Positions 34,389 to 43,177 of a stretch of 64,000 nt of DNA are shown piece after piece (within the stretch, counting starts at the first letter, position 1; every line of letters starts with the position of its first letter). Location of the stretch: the NCBI RefSeq assembly GCF_001641265.1, contig NW_020167522.1:930001-994000 (forward strand). The letters are read 5' to 3'. Origin of the DNA: Pseudogymnoascus destructans. Taxonomy: Eukaryota; Ascomycota; Leotiomycetes; Thelebolales; Thelebolaceae. The notes beneath the pieces are model-generated. The model saw nothing but the letters and a program-made list of their open reading frames with translations. It had not been told where the DNA came from and searched no databases. The position numbers and the translations under genes were made by a program.

Positions 34389-35716
34389 ACGTGGTTTATC
34401 AGTACCCGGTTAACTTTTCGCGTTTTCTCTACCCCCTAGCTTCAATACGCGTTATTTCAATAATAAAGTATGTCTGTTCATACTCAAGAAGCTAGAATCA
34501 TCTTAGCTATTGAGGCTATTCGTACGACTAAAAATGTTACTCGTCTTCGTGCAGCAAAGATCTATGACGTACCTTATTCTACACTTACCGGTAGAATGAA
34601 CGGTCGTACGGATATTCGTGAGCGACGACCAGCTGTCTAAAAATTGACTGAACTTGAAGAGGAAGTAATTAGTCAACATATAATTGACTTAGATTCAAGA
34701 GGATTTGCACCCCGGTTGGCTGGTGTTGAAGATATGGCCAACTATCTCCTCGAAACGCGTCAGGAAAAGCGCGTTGGGAAGCTCTGGGCGCATCGATTCG
34801 TACGACGACGCCCAGAACTAAAGACGCATTTTAATCGTGTTTATGACTTCCAAAGGGCCTTATGCGAAGATCCTGTGCTTATTGGAGGGTGGTTTGAGCT
34901 CGTACGAAACATGAGAGCTAAATATGGCGTGTTGGATTGTGATTTCTACAACTTCGACGAGACAGGGTTTATGATGGGTGTGATCTGTCCTGGAATGGTA
35001 GTTATGCGCTCCGATCGACATGGCCGAGGCAAGGCAGTTCAGCCTGGCAATCGTGAATGGGCTACAGCAATCGTGTGCATTAATGGTGAGGGCAGAAGTG
35101 TGCCTCCATTTCTTGTCGTACAAGGGGTTAATCACCTTGCACATTGGTATACTGAAGGTGGCTTACCACACGGCTGGGCTATCAAACCAACAAGCAATGG
35201 ATGACCGACAATGAGACGGGTCTTGAGTGGTTAAAGCACTTTGATAAGCACACTGCTCGTACGGCAAAGGGCCCTTATCGAATGTTGGTTCTTGATGGAC
35301 ACGAGAGTCATGATTCAGCTGCATTTCAAGCATATTGCAAGACCAACAACATTATACCCCTTTGTTTACCCGCTCATTCCTCTCACTTAACCCAGCCACT
35401 TGATGTCGGGTGCTTTAGTGTATTAAAACGGTCGTACGGTCTTCAAATTGAGCACTTTATTAAGGCTCATATTAATCATATCAGCAAGGTTGAGTTCTTT
35501 ATCGCGTTCAAGGCAGTGTACGAGCAGTCACTTTCAGTCCAAAATGGTCAGGCTGGATTCTGCGGAGCTGGATTAATACCCTTTAATCCTCAAGTGGTAT
35601 TATCAAAGCTTGATGTCAAGTTACGGACTCCAACGCCTACTAGACCCCCCTCTGCCGACACTGACCCTTGGATTTCTCAGACGCCTCATAACCCAACCGA
35701 TGCTCTTTTGCTAACT
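34389..35716 (+). mobile_element. pogo/Fot1-like element, subfamily A, 3'-truncated
   Basis: Begins after TA (34387-34388) with ACGTGGTTTATCAG, the subfamily A terminus, then diverges from the copy at 28129. The transposase starts at 34470 (MSVHTQEARIILAIEA). A TAA at 34638-34640 stands where the related copies have a sense codon, and a frameshift occurs near 35203. DDE blocks NFDETGFMMG, LVLDGHESH and QPLDVGCFSVLK are all present. Similarity stops at about 35716 in the DALL region, so the last part of the gene and the right terminal repeat are missing; a different sequence starts there. Confidence 0.85.
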
Positions 35717-35725
35717 CCGGTTTGT

Positions 35726-35986
35726 TTAATCCCATGCAATCTTCGTAAGGAGTTTTGTAGTATGATCTGAGTGTTGTTCATGCCATCGTGATAGCTTCCA
35801 CCACTCAATGAATACATTGTGTGTATCCTTAGTCCATTTGATGAATTGGTTTAATTTGCCAATATATTCAAGGCCTGCAGGGACTTGATTTAATGAGGAT
35901 AGTCGTTGAGAAGATGGAAAAGAGTCTGAGAATACATCTGCAATAGGATTGTCAGAATCAAACAACTCTGAGTATTGAGATGACAT
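35726..35986 (-). pseudogene. Fragment of an unrecognised gene cut by the pogo element
   Basis: Minus-strand frame of 86 codons starting MSSQYSELFDSDNPIADVF and ending KLLTKIAWD at the junction with the truncated pogo. A plausible intron (about 35957-36032, GTACTT..CAG) overlaps its first codons and contains the local repeat TTCTGGTAACCTTCTG, so this may be a downstream exon of the gene at 36307-37249. No family was recognised. I treat it as a remnant. Confidence 0.35.
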
Positions 35987-36306
35987 TTGGCAAATTGCTC
36001 GATTATCAGAAGGTTACCAGAAGTCTGGCTACGATGAAGTACTTAAATTTCTCTATAGCCCTTATTCGCGTTGGAAAACCAGGTACTCCGGCGCTATAAC
36101 TTTAGCAAACTCAAGTTCTCCTCTACTCTAGCTCCAGGAACAACATATCCTGCGCAGCTGATACCTTAGTCCACTTTTCCTTATCAAACTTCTTAGAGTA
36201 GACAAGTAAGAATGCCTCTTTGAAGCTAGAACTATGAGTGGAGACTTGCAACCCATCCATTGTCGACAAGATTGTAAGACTTTGGGTACCACTGCGCAGG
36301 TCCTGG

Positions 36307-37249
36307 TCATTGGGCCCACTTTCCAAACTTCCAAGCTGTAAAGTTTGTCCAAACTGCCTGCTCGTACAAACAGAAATATTTATGTGGTGGGATAACCTCG
36401 TGAAAAGTGCTATAATAAACAATTAGTATTGCCAGAAGATTGCTAGGATGATCAGAGACGTACCCTTCCTCTACATCAATCCACGGCATATACTCAAATA
36501 GATGCTCAGGCTTCTTTCTCAGCTTTCCAGCCTTTCTTGTATATGAGCGGATACATCTATCCCAGAAATGTTGCCACTTGCAGAAATTGGACTCTTCATG
36601 GGCCTATCAACTATTAGTATTACCAGAAGATTACCAGACTATGAGGTAGCATACATCAATGCGCGCTTGAGTTAAGAGAGCCTGGATGCTAGCGATCTCT
36701 TCATCGGAAAGCTCATCTGGTAGAACAGCCTCATGATTTAAAATATCGTCGCGCCGTAACATAAGCTCCAACTCCAAATCGTCTTCAACCTCAGTATCCT
36801 CCCATTCGCTGTTATGATCGTCATCAATTGGGATACTTGAGATACCCTCAAATGCAGCAAGCTCAGACAGAAGTTGTGGCGGAGTAGATGGTGGTGCTTG
36901 TGGAGAAGAAGAGGCGCTAATATTCTTGACTTTCTGATTCGCAATGCAAGATGCATGGGTACCCTTCTCAGTCCTGTTTATAGTTAGATTGAGGCTACCA
37001 GAGATTACCAGAAGGAACTTACTGAACACGAATACGCTCATTTAATTCATTCTGTAGACGTGTCTTGTCTTCAGTAGAGGCAGCGATATACTTTGCAGAC
37101 TTATATAACTTCTTTAAGTAGTAGCTCAGATCAGCATGATGTGCTAAGTGAACAGCCTTCTCATCTTCAGTAAGGTTGGAGACGCGGTTGCGAGCTTTGA
37201 TAGTATTCACATTAGTGGAGAGTTCTTCAGGTGCCTTGCGTTTCGCCAT
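36307..37249 (-). CDS. Unrecognised protein with acidic centre, divergent from the H3 variant
   Basis: Four exons, 37249-37023, 36973-36655, 36603-36464 and 36409-36307, join in frame to 262 residues. All introns use GTAAGT, GTATGC or GTACGT donors with ACTAAT or CTAAC-type branch points; a further intron (GTAAGT..TTTAG) lies in the leader just before the ATG. The protein starts MAKRKAPEELSTN. It has a Lys/Glu-rich helical segment, a strongly acidic stretch (DDDHNSEWEDTEVEDD and ELSDEEIAS), and an aromatic basic end (KWQHFWDRCIRSYTRK, PWIDVEEG, FGKWAQ). After the stop, a second frame stays open to 36123, so a frameshift may have shortened it. It is head to head with the histone variant over about 400 bp. 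An acidic partner of a histone gene could be a chaperone; that is a guess. Confidence 0.5.
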
Positions 37250-37645
37250 ACTAAACACGTGATTAGCAGAAGATCGCCAGAAGTTCTGGCTATAGAATCA
37301 AGATAATAAACTTACTTGAAGTCCTAGTGAAGAGGTGAAGGCGCAAAAGGGAAGAAGAATGTGTAGATCGGAGAGTAACCAAGGAAGGTGGTTCTAAGGT
37401 CGTGGTTATTTTAAAGTTGCAAACAAAAATATTCGTGAAGGGATATTCACCTACAAAGAATTACTGTTCCAAAAGCAACACCACAACGCGCACCTTCATA
37501 TAAAACACATACCTTTCAACCTCTACCTCTTTTCTATACTCTTCTTCTGCAATATTCTTCCTACAAACTCACTGTAAGTACACATATCTTTTGATCTACT
37601 TCTTTGTCTTGTGTTTACTTCACTAACTCACCTTGATATTAGCAA
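37250..37645. promoter_or_regulatory. Divergent promoter of the H3-variant gene pair, with leader introns
   Basis: About 400 bp between the two ATGs. On the + side a TATA-like CATATAAAACACATACC lies at about 37497, followed by a leader intron at 37574-37642 (GTAAGT..ATATTAG, with a CTAAC branch point) ending three bases before the ATG. On the - side a leader intron at about 37251-37314 contains GCCAGAAGTTCTGGC, a 15-bp palindrome. Confidence 0.5.
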
Positions 37646-38283
37646 ATGGCTCGTACCAAGCAAACTGCTAGGAGATCAACTGGCGGCACAGCACCAAGGA
37701 TGCCACTTGGATTACAGGCTGGCTCTGGGCTTGGTGGAAAGGGAAAGGAAAAGGCCGTGGGCACAGCAAGAAAAGCTCCAGTTCGCTCATCTCAAGCTAG
37801 CAACAATCATGCTCAGAAGGCCACGCGCCGCGCAAAGTCTGGTAAGAGGATTACCAGAGGATTACCAGAGGATTACCAGAACTCTCTAATAAACATATAG
37901 GCACCAAGGCTCTCCGCGATATCAGAAGACAGCAACTCGATACTAGCCTAATTATCCCAAAGCTCCCATTCCAGCGTCTTGTTAGGGAAATTGCAGCAGA
38001 CTTCAAGTCCAATCTTCGCTTCCAGCAATCTGCTATCCTAGCTCTTCAGGAAGCTGCTGAATGCTTCCTCATTCGAGAATTTGAGAGTATGATGTTTAAA
38101 CATAGTGACAGGGACATACTAACAGTTATAGTGACAAACCTTCTCGCTATTCATGCGAAGAGAGTGACAATTCAGGCAAAGGATATGATATTGGTTCGGC
38201 GTTTGCGGGATATGATGTTTAATCATGGAGCTGTGGGCTTAATCGATGGAAATGTGTCTCATCCAGGAATGAAGGTCAGATGA
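37646..38283 (+). CDS. Divergent histone H3 variant
   Basis: Exons 37646-37841, 37901-38086 and 38132-38283 give 177 residues. The tail starts MARTKQTARRSTGGTAP: K4 is kept, K9 is Arg and K14 is Thr. A Gly/Lys-rich insert follows, then an ARKAP motif like the K27 site, shifted about 15 residues downstream. The histone fold is clear: ALRDIRRQQL (alpha N), KLPFQRLVREIAADFKSNLR, FQQSAILALQEAAECF, LLAIHAKRVTIQAKDM and RRLRD. The ALQEAAE block recalls CENP-A, but loop 1 has ordinary H3 length. A tail of about 20 residues extends past the usual end. Intron 1 contains three GATTACCAGAG units; intron 2 (45 nt) has CTAAC. It is single-copy here, in a transposon island, so it is not the main H3 gene. 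Transcription is unproven. Confidence 0.8.
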
Positions 38284-39055
38284 GTTCTGGCAACCTTCTG
38301 GTAACCTGGTACCTAAAGGCCAAAGGTTATAGTGTGGAATAGGACATCAACAATATGGGAATGGAGTTATGGAGTTATGGAGTTATGGCGTCTTGATCAA
38401 TGAAGTCGCGCCCCGTTTTTAACATAAGTAATGGCACGTGATATAACTGAGTTGCCAAGTGAGTAATCCTCATTCAACAATACTCGGGACATGAGTGAGT
38501 AACTCAGCTGGGTGAGTAAAAAGTCTACTACTCGACTCGTGAGTACCCAGTGCGCAGCCTAAGGAAGTGATAGTTTTGTAGAATGGCGCATTTAGGTATC
38601 TTTACATATAAATTACTATGGCATGGTACATATAACATACAATTTGCGAAATCGCGCATCTCGCTTCTCCAACTTTCTCAATCACCCGACTCACTTCCTC
38701 CAACCTTGAGCGAAGCGAAAAGTTGGATACGACGATTATAGGATCTTCCATAGTTACAGTATCTATTTACTATGGGTTATCTATGGTTAGAGTTATATGT
38801 GACGATGGGTGAAGTGGCGGTGAGCACCGACCGCTTACCCCAACCTAGAGCGAAGAGATAGGTTGGTTCCGACGATTATATCGAACAACTAATAACAGGA
38901 CCCATTTGTCTAGTCAAAAGCGAATAAGAACATTTATATTAATGACCGAAATAGCACAGTTTGATAAACTGCTGTTCTCACAGGACTAAATGCAGCAGGC
39001 GTTATAGGTTGGCCATAAGGATTCCGCGCTTGACGACCGTGATTGGCGGCGCAGT
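38284..39055. other. Spacer with two hairpin repeats
   Basis: About 770 bp. Just after the H3 stop is TTCTGGCAACCTTCTGGTAA, the local repeat in the other orientation. Near 38490-38530 is a GAGTAACTCAG palindrome. At 38701-38728 and 38839-38867 lie two related hairpins: a CCAACC(T) stem, a loop containing GAGCGAAG, the complementary GTTGG arm, then CGACGATTATA after each. No gene was recognised. Confidence 0.5.
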
Positions 39056-41188
39056 TTAACTCCAGGTGGTGTCAGCCAAGTCATCACGAGCCCGGTCACA
39101 GTTGGACTTTCCGGTATGAGTATAGCAAAGGCCTGCCACACCAGCAGCCCACATTGCCCCGCACTCCCACATGACGATAGCAAGGTCCCACATCTCTACA
39201 ATCTTCTGCCCGTGGGGATAAGCCACTTCGGCAGCTAGAACAGCTCCCACGTATTCACTTTCAGCGGGTATGCTATCAGCCCCTCTCACGTAGGCGAGAA
39301 CAGGGTCTACTAGAAGCTCAATGACGGCACGAGTTTCGGGCAATGGGTCAGAGGAAAGGACAGATTGGAGTCGTGCCTCGGCGTTGGCGAGGGGACGCTC
39401 CCCGCGCTCGACCTTAGTGCCGCTTGCTCGAAAGTGCTCCAACTCTGGCCGGCCATCCGGTATTGTGGCGGCGATTCCCGCGCCCGCACTGAGGTCTGTT
39501 CTACCGAGGAGTGTGATGGGTCGGTGTCGGCAGTTGGCGAGCTGCCACCAGTGCGTGAAGAGAATGCAGAGGGCTGCCGGGTTATAGGGATCGTTGTCCC
39601 GATACCATATCATAGAACCAAGCAACCGCGAGTAAACCTCGAGCAAGGGTTCCTCTTCCAAAGATCCCCGCGTCAAAGTAGGGATGATGTTGCTAACTTC
39701 TGCGCAAGCTATATCAGCTCCAAGATCAATCCAGTCATGCACAACGCAGCCAAGGCCGGCGATGGCAGCCATCTGTTCTCCGCCGCCTGCATCGTAATAG
39801 ACATGACAGAACACGGCATCGGCTAGCTTGTAACGGGCAAGCCGCGCGAGATTGTCCCATACAACTATACACGGGCGAGAGGGGACAGGGTGGGCATCCT
39901 CGATGATGGTCTTCTGGCGCAAGCATGCATAATCGCAGCCCTTGACGACCCGTATATCGGTGATATGTGGGCCGGCGGAGACGGATTCTTCAGCAACAGC
40001 AGCTACCTCCGCAAATGCAGAAGAGAGGCTGTCCGCCATCGCAGCACTTTTGATGCCTATGGAGTAATCCAGGACGAAAGCCGAGTCCATAATAGCCCAC
40101 AAGCCAGAGATCGAACCACCGTATACGCCCCGGTTATAGCCTAGCGCCATAGAGAAAATGCTGGTGTTGAGCAGCGGCCCCTCACAATCCTCTGCTGCGA
40201 GGAGATCCACAACGGCCTGGTCCGATGAGAGTGCCACGCCGCTCAGCTTGGGAGGGAGAGGCTTGCGAGCGGAGCACCATGCCGGTAGGTCAGACCCGCG
40301 GACTTCAGCGAACGGTAGGCGCTGCGTCACTCCAGTCGTGATCACCTTATCACGCGCTGCCAAGAGAGCCGCAGCATCTGCTAGCAGCCCAGTTGCACAA
40401 TCGACGGCGTCTGCAACGCGTGCATTGCGCATCCAGGAGATGCTCATGGCTGCGCCAATAACTCCGCTGGTTTGAGTGGTGTCGTGACGACGCGCCAAGC
40501 TGACCGTCGTCACCAGCGTGTCGGTTTCAGGGAGGTATTGTTGAAAAAATTTACTTGACCCAGCCTCGACCGGACCTATGCCGTGAGTCCTGAGCGACCA
40601 GCAGGGAGCTCCAAGAGGGTAGCTCATGGTGGCCCCTTCTCCAATGACATGGGTGGTACCCCATGTCGAAGAAAGACGGACGGCGGCATCAGGGTCCTCT
40701 GCCGAAGACTCGTCGGTCCGGTCAGCCCAATGGGAAACGACAGGCAGGCAATCGAAAGCTGGTGAGCGACTGAGACCACCACTGATGACGAGCCCTGGTA
40801 CGAGGTCTGACACGGGCAGGTCGGAATTCTTTCCTGCCCAAGGCATCTTAATATCCCTCGAATGGGTGAGGATCCTGTCGAGCTTGGCCTGGTACTCGCT
40901 AGCTGGCTTGTTGCACGCCGTACCCCCGTTAGTGTGCCTAGCACCAGCCCTTTTGTGTCTCAATTCTGAAGGCGAGGACTTGGTTGTGTTGGCAATGAAG
41001 TCGGTTACGTCCCGACAGACCATCCGTTTACCAAAAGAAGGCTGTTGACCAGCTCGGGGGTCAACGAGCCCCCCATTAAGAGCCAGCTCGGAGAGCGCAC
41101 TTGTCCGGGCGATGTAAGGCATCTTGCATTCAATGAGAACGTTTGAGCGATGTGGTTCAGAGGTAGCAAGAGGGTGAGATGCTGACAA
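39056..41188 (-). CDS. Unrecognised 710-residue protein
   Basis: One uninterrupted frame of 710 codons, much more GC-rich than the surrounding repeats, with a TATA-like TTTATAAA about 105 bp upstream. I do not recognise the family. No signal peptide or clear membrane segment is visible. The best-looking blocks are in the C-terminal half: VVWDNLARLARYKLADAVF, VHDWIDLGADIACAEVSN, YRDNDPYNPAALCILFTHWW and RHRPITLLGRTDLS. The DWxDLxxD..E spacing superficially recalls metal-binding motifs of class I terpenoid synthases, but that is weak. The open length, absence of stops and even composition argue that it is or was recently a functional gene. It could be a native gene engulfed by the island or a cargo gene. 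Confidence 0.65.
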   Translation of the reverse strand: MSASHPLATSEPHRSNVLIECKMPYIARTSALSELALNGGLVDPRAGQQPSFGKRMVCRDVTDFIANTTKSSPSELRHKRAGARHTNGGTACNKPASEYQAKLDRILTHSRDIKMPWAGKNSDLPVSDLVPGLVISGGLSRSPAFDCLPVVSHWADRTDESSAEDPDAAVRLSSTWGTTHVIGEGATMSYPLGAPCWSLRTHGIGPVEAGSSKFFQQYLPETDTLVTTVSLARRHDTTQTSGVIGAAMSISWMRNARVADAVDCATGLLADAAALLAARDKVITTGVTQRLPFAEVRGSDLPAWCSARKPLPPKLSGVALSSDQAVVDLLAAEDCEGPLLNTSIFSMALGYNRGVYGGSISGLWAIMDSAFVLDYSIGIKSAAMADSLSSAFAEVAAVAEESVSAGPHITDIRVVKGCDYACLRQKTIIEDAHPVPSRPCIVVWDNLARLARYKLADAVFCHVYYDAGGGEQMAAIAGLGCVVHDWIDLGADIACAEVSNIIPTLTRGSLEEEPLLEVYSRLLGSMIWYRDNDPYNPAALCILFTHWWQLANCRHRPITLLGRTDLSAGAGIAATIPDGRPELEHFRASGTKVERGERPLANAEARLQSVLSSDPLPETRAVIELLVDPVLAYVRGADSIPAESEYVGAVLAAEVAYPHGQKIVEMWDLAIVMWECGAMWAAGVAGLCYTHTGKSNCDRARDDLADTTWS

Positions 41189-41952
41189 CTACTATCAGCC
41201 TCTTAGCAGGGTCGTCTTGAATTAAATCGTGGGATGACTGCTGTGCGCACAGAAAAGTCGTTGAATGGAAAGAAGGTTGGAAGGGAAGCATTTATAAACT
41301 TTTGGTAGGTGACGTGGCAAGTGTTGAAAGTATAGGGGTAGAGGATCTACTTTCATGAAGCATGTAGATCACTCCCCTTACATCCTAAATTGTCTTATAG
41401 CACAGTACACCTTGGGAGAATGGTATCACCTGTCATAGCCTTAACACAACAACTGGCTTTTCAGGTGGTCATCTGCTATGTCGCCGACCAGTCTTGGCTA
41501 CAGTGTATCAGTTAATCTGACCGCTGATTGGCGGAGTCTTGCGATAGCATATACTCGCCGAGACATTAACTCTCGTCTTGGCCGCCAGCTAATCACAGAC
41601 ATCAGTTGTATTTCACAAATTGCATTCATTTGCCGGACAGCCCGGTTGTCATGTTGCGATAGAGTCTCTTATAATTTTGAAAGCTATAGTCAGAAAGCGA
41701 TAGTAGTTGACTGTCGCTGGCATTTCATGGCAAGCTACGACTATACGAAGATGTCAGAGATCCTACATCTCCAGAAACGGTAATTCTGGCGTCCCAAACT
41801 TGAGGGTCACCACCCGATGGTCTCACCCGATATTTCAATGAACCCACACCAGGTATCCACCGGCTTATCCTTGAAATCGGCTCTGCTTTTGAGGACCTTG
41901 GTAATGAAGGAGGATATTGCAGTTTGGATGGGCTGCACTTCCTATAGTACAA
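41189..41952. other. Gap upstream of the 710-residue gene
   Basis: About 760 bp. The first 150 bp carry the promoter with its TATA-like box. A minus-strand frame at 41725-41952 has no recognisable motif. Nothing else was recognised. Confidence 0.35.
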
Positions 41953-42894
41953 TCAAGCGGCCTTCAAATATATAGAAACCGGGCTCTTCCCCGTCAGGAG
42001 CCTTATCGCAGGTTCCTCGTCCATCTCTTCGGCCAAATCGCGCGCCGTATGCCCGCCATTGTCCACCGCATCTACCACTGCCCCTCTGTCGACCAAGAGT
42101 GTCGTCACTGCCCCATGCCCTAGAAAAGCAGAACGGTGTAACGGTGTACGCCCGAGTTGGTCCACTGTGTCAACTTTGGCGTCCTTGTCAATCAAGAGGT
42201 CGATAATCTCCAGGTGTCCTGTGCTCTGTTTCTTTGCTATCACCATGGTCGCAAGATTTTCTGACTATCCTCTTAGATTCAACTTTCTGCCAATCTAGGA
42301 CACGCCCCCGAGCAGGAGACCATGCCTCTGGCTCTATCTTTGCTTCGTCTTCTGCATTATAACCCGTTCGCTTCTCCGTTGGCCCTGGCGGGCAATACGT
42401 TTGCTGCGACGCACATCCTTTCAACTGGCCTTAGCTTCTCGATCACGAGCATGCCATCGGCAGTGCGAGTGTTTAGTTCCATTCAACCTCCACAACAGTT
42501 TCCGAGATCTTTTTCGAATCTGATGTTTATCCCCTGGGATGGCCCTGGCAATGTCCAGCAACTCTTTTACAACCATGTCAACCTTTGTCTCTAAAATATC
42601 ATTGAGATCGAAACTTGCGAGCTCTTGCACTTTTGTGAGTCGAGCAGAGATGTCTTTTTGTTTGTGCTCAGCAAAAGAACCCCGACACTTGTTCAGCTCA
42701 TATCTCAAACACCAAAATTGCTTCCAATTGTTAGCTTCGCAAATGCTTAATCAGGTTAAATATGAAGCTTACGTTACTCTGGTACGTGCCATCATTAAAA
42801 CATGATAGTACCCTCGGGTCATACTGACTCGCCATATCTGTCATTGATTCCGCGTCAACTTTGAAGCAAGGGACATATGTCTCCATACTGAAAA
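41953..42894 (-). pseudogene. Degenerate ankyrin-repeat gene
   Basis: Minus-strand pieces in three frames. The 5' part starts at 42894 (METYVPCFKVDAESM), followed by a possible intron near 42709-42776. Next comes a helical, charged segment (about 42421-42708, SARLTKVQELASFDLND) resembling the region between N-terminal and ankyrin domains of fungal STAND-type proteins. The 3' end (42246-41953) has two ankyrin repeats: HLEIIDLLIDKDAKVDTVD and GRTPLHRSAFLGHGAVTTLL. Frameshifts and stops separate the pieces at about 42190-42420. Confidence 0.5.
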
Positions 42895-43177
42895 TACGTT
42901 ATGTGTACTGTTTGAAAGGAGCGAACGAGTGAAAAAGTGAGAAGGGGGGGCGGGGCTCACGGCTTTATAGTCACCAAGGTTGGCGCAGCTCTATAGCGTT
43001 GTGGGTACTATCACAGGGTATCACGTCTCGGACTGGCCAATCATCGAGGCATTCACACGCAGGCAGAGGGGGCCTTCAGCTTGTTTATGAAATACTAATG
43101 GCCACAATCAAACAGTACAGTCCACTACTCGATTCAACTGAGATAAGCTATGCAGCCTCGATTGATCAATTGACAGA

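Noticed and set aside
35201..35770. Treating the second pogo frame at 35201-35770 as a separate gene
   Set aside because: It is the continuation of the transposase begun at 34470 after a frameshift, and is truncated.
23520..38283. The island as a Starship-type giant element
   Set aside because: I found no tyrosine-recombinase captain (DUF3435) or other boundary gene; the contents are explained by separate nested transposons. Absence within this window is not final.
37646..38283. Calling the histone gene CENP-A
   Set aside because: The tail start and loop 1 length are those of ordinary H3; only the ALQEAAE block is CENP-A-like.
39056..41188. Calling the 710-residue protein an Hsp70-like ATPase or terpene synthase
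   Set aside because: A GLVISGGLSRSP stretch and a DWxDLxxD stretch are suggestive, but the other required motifs of either family are missing.
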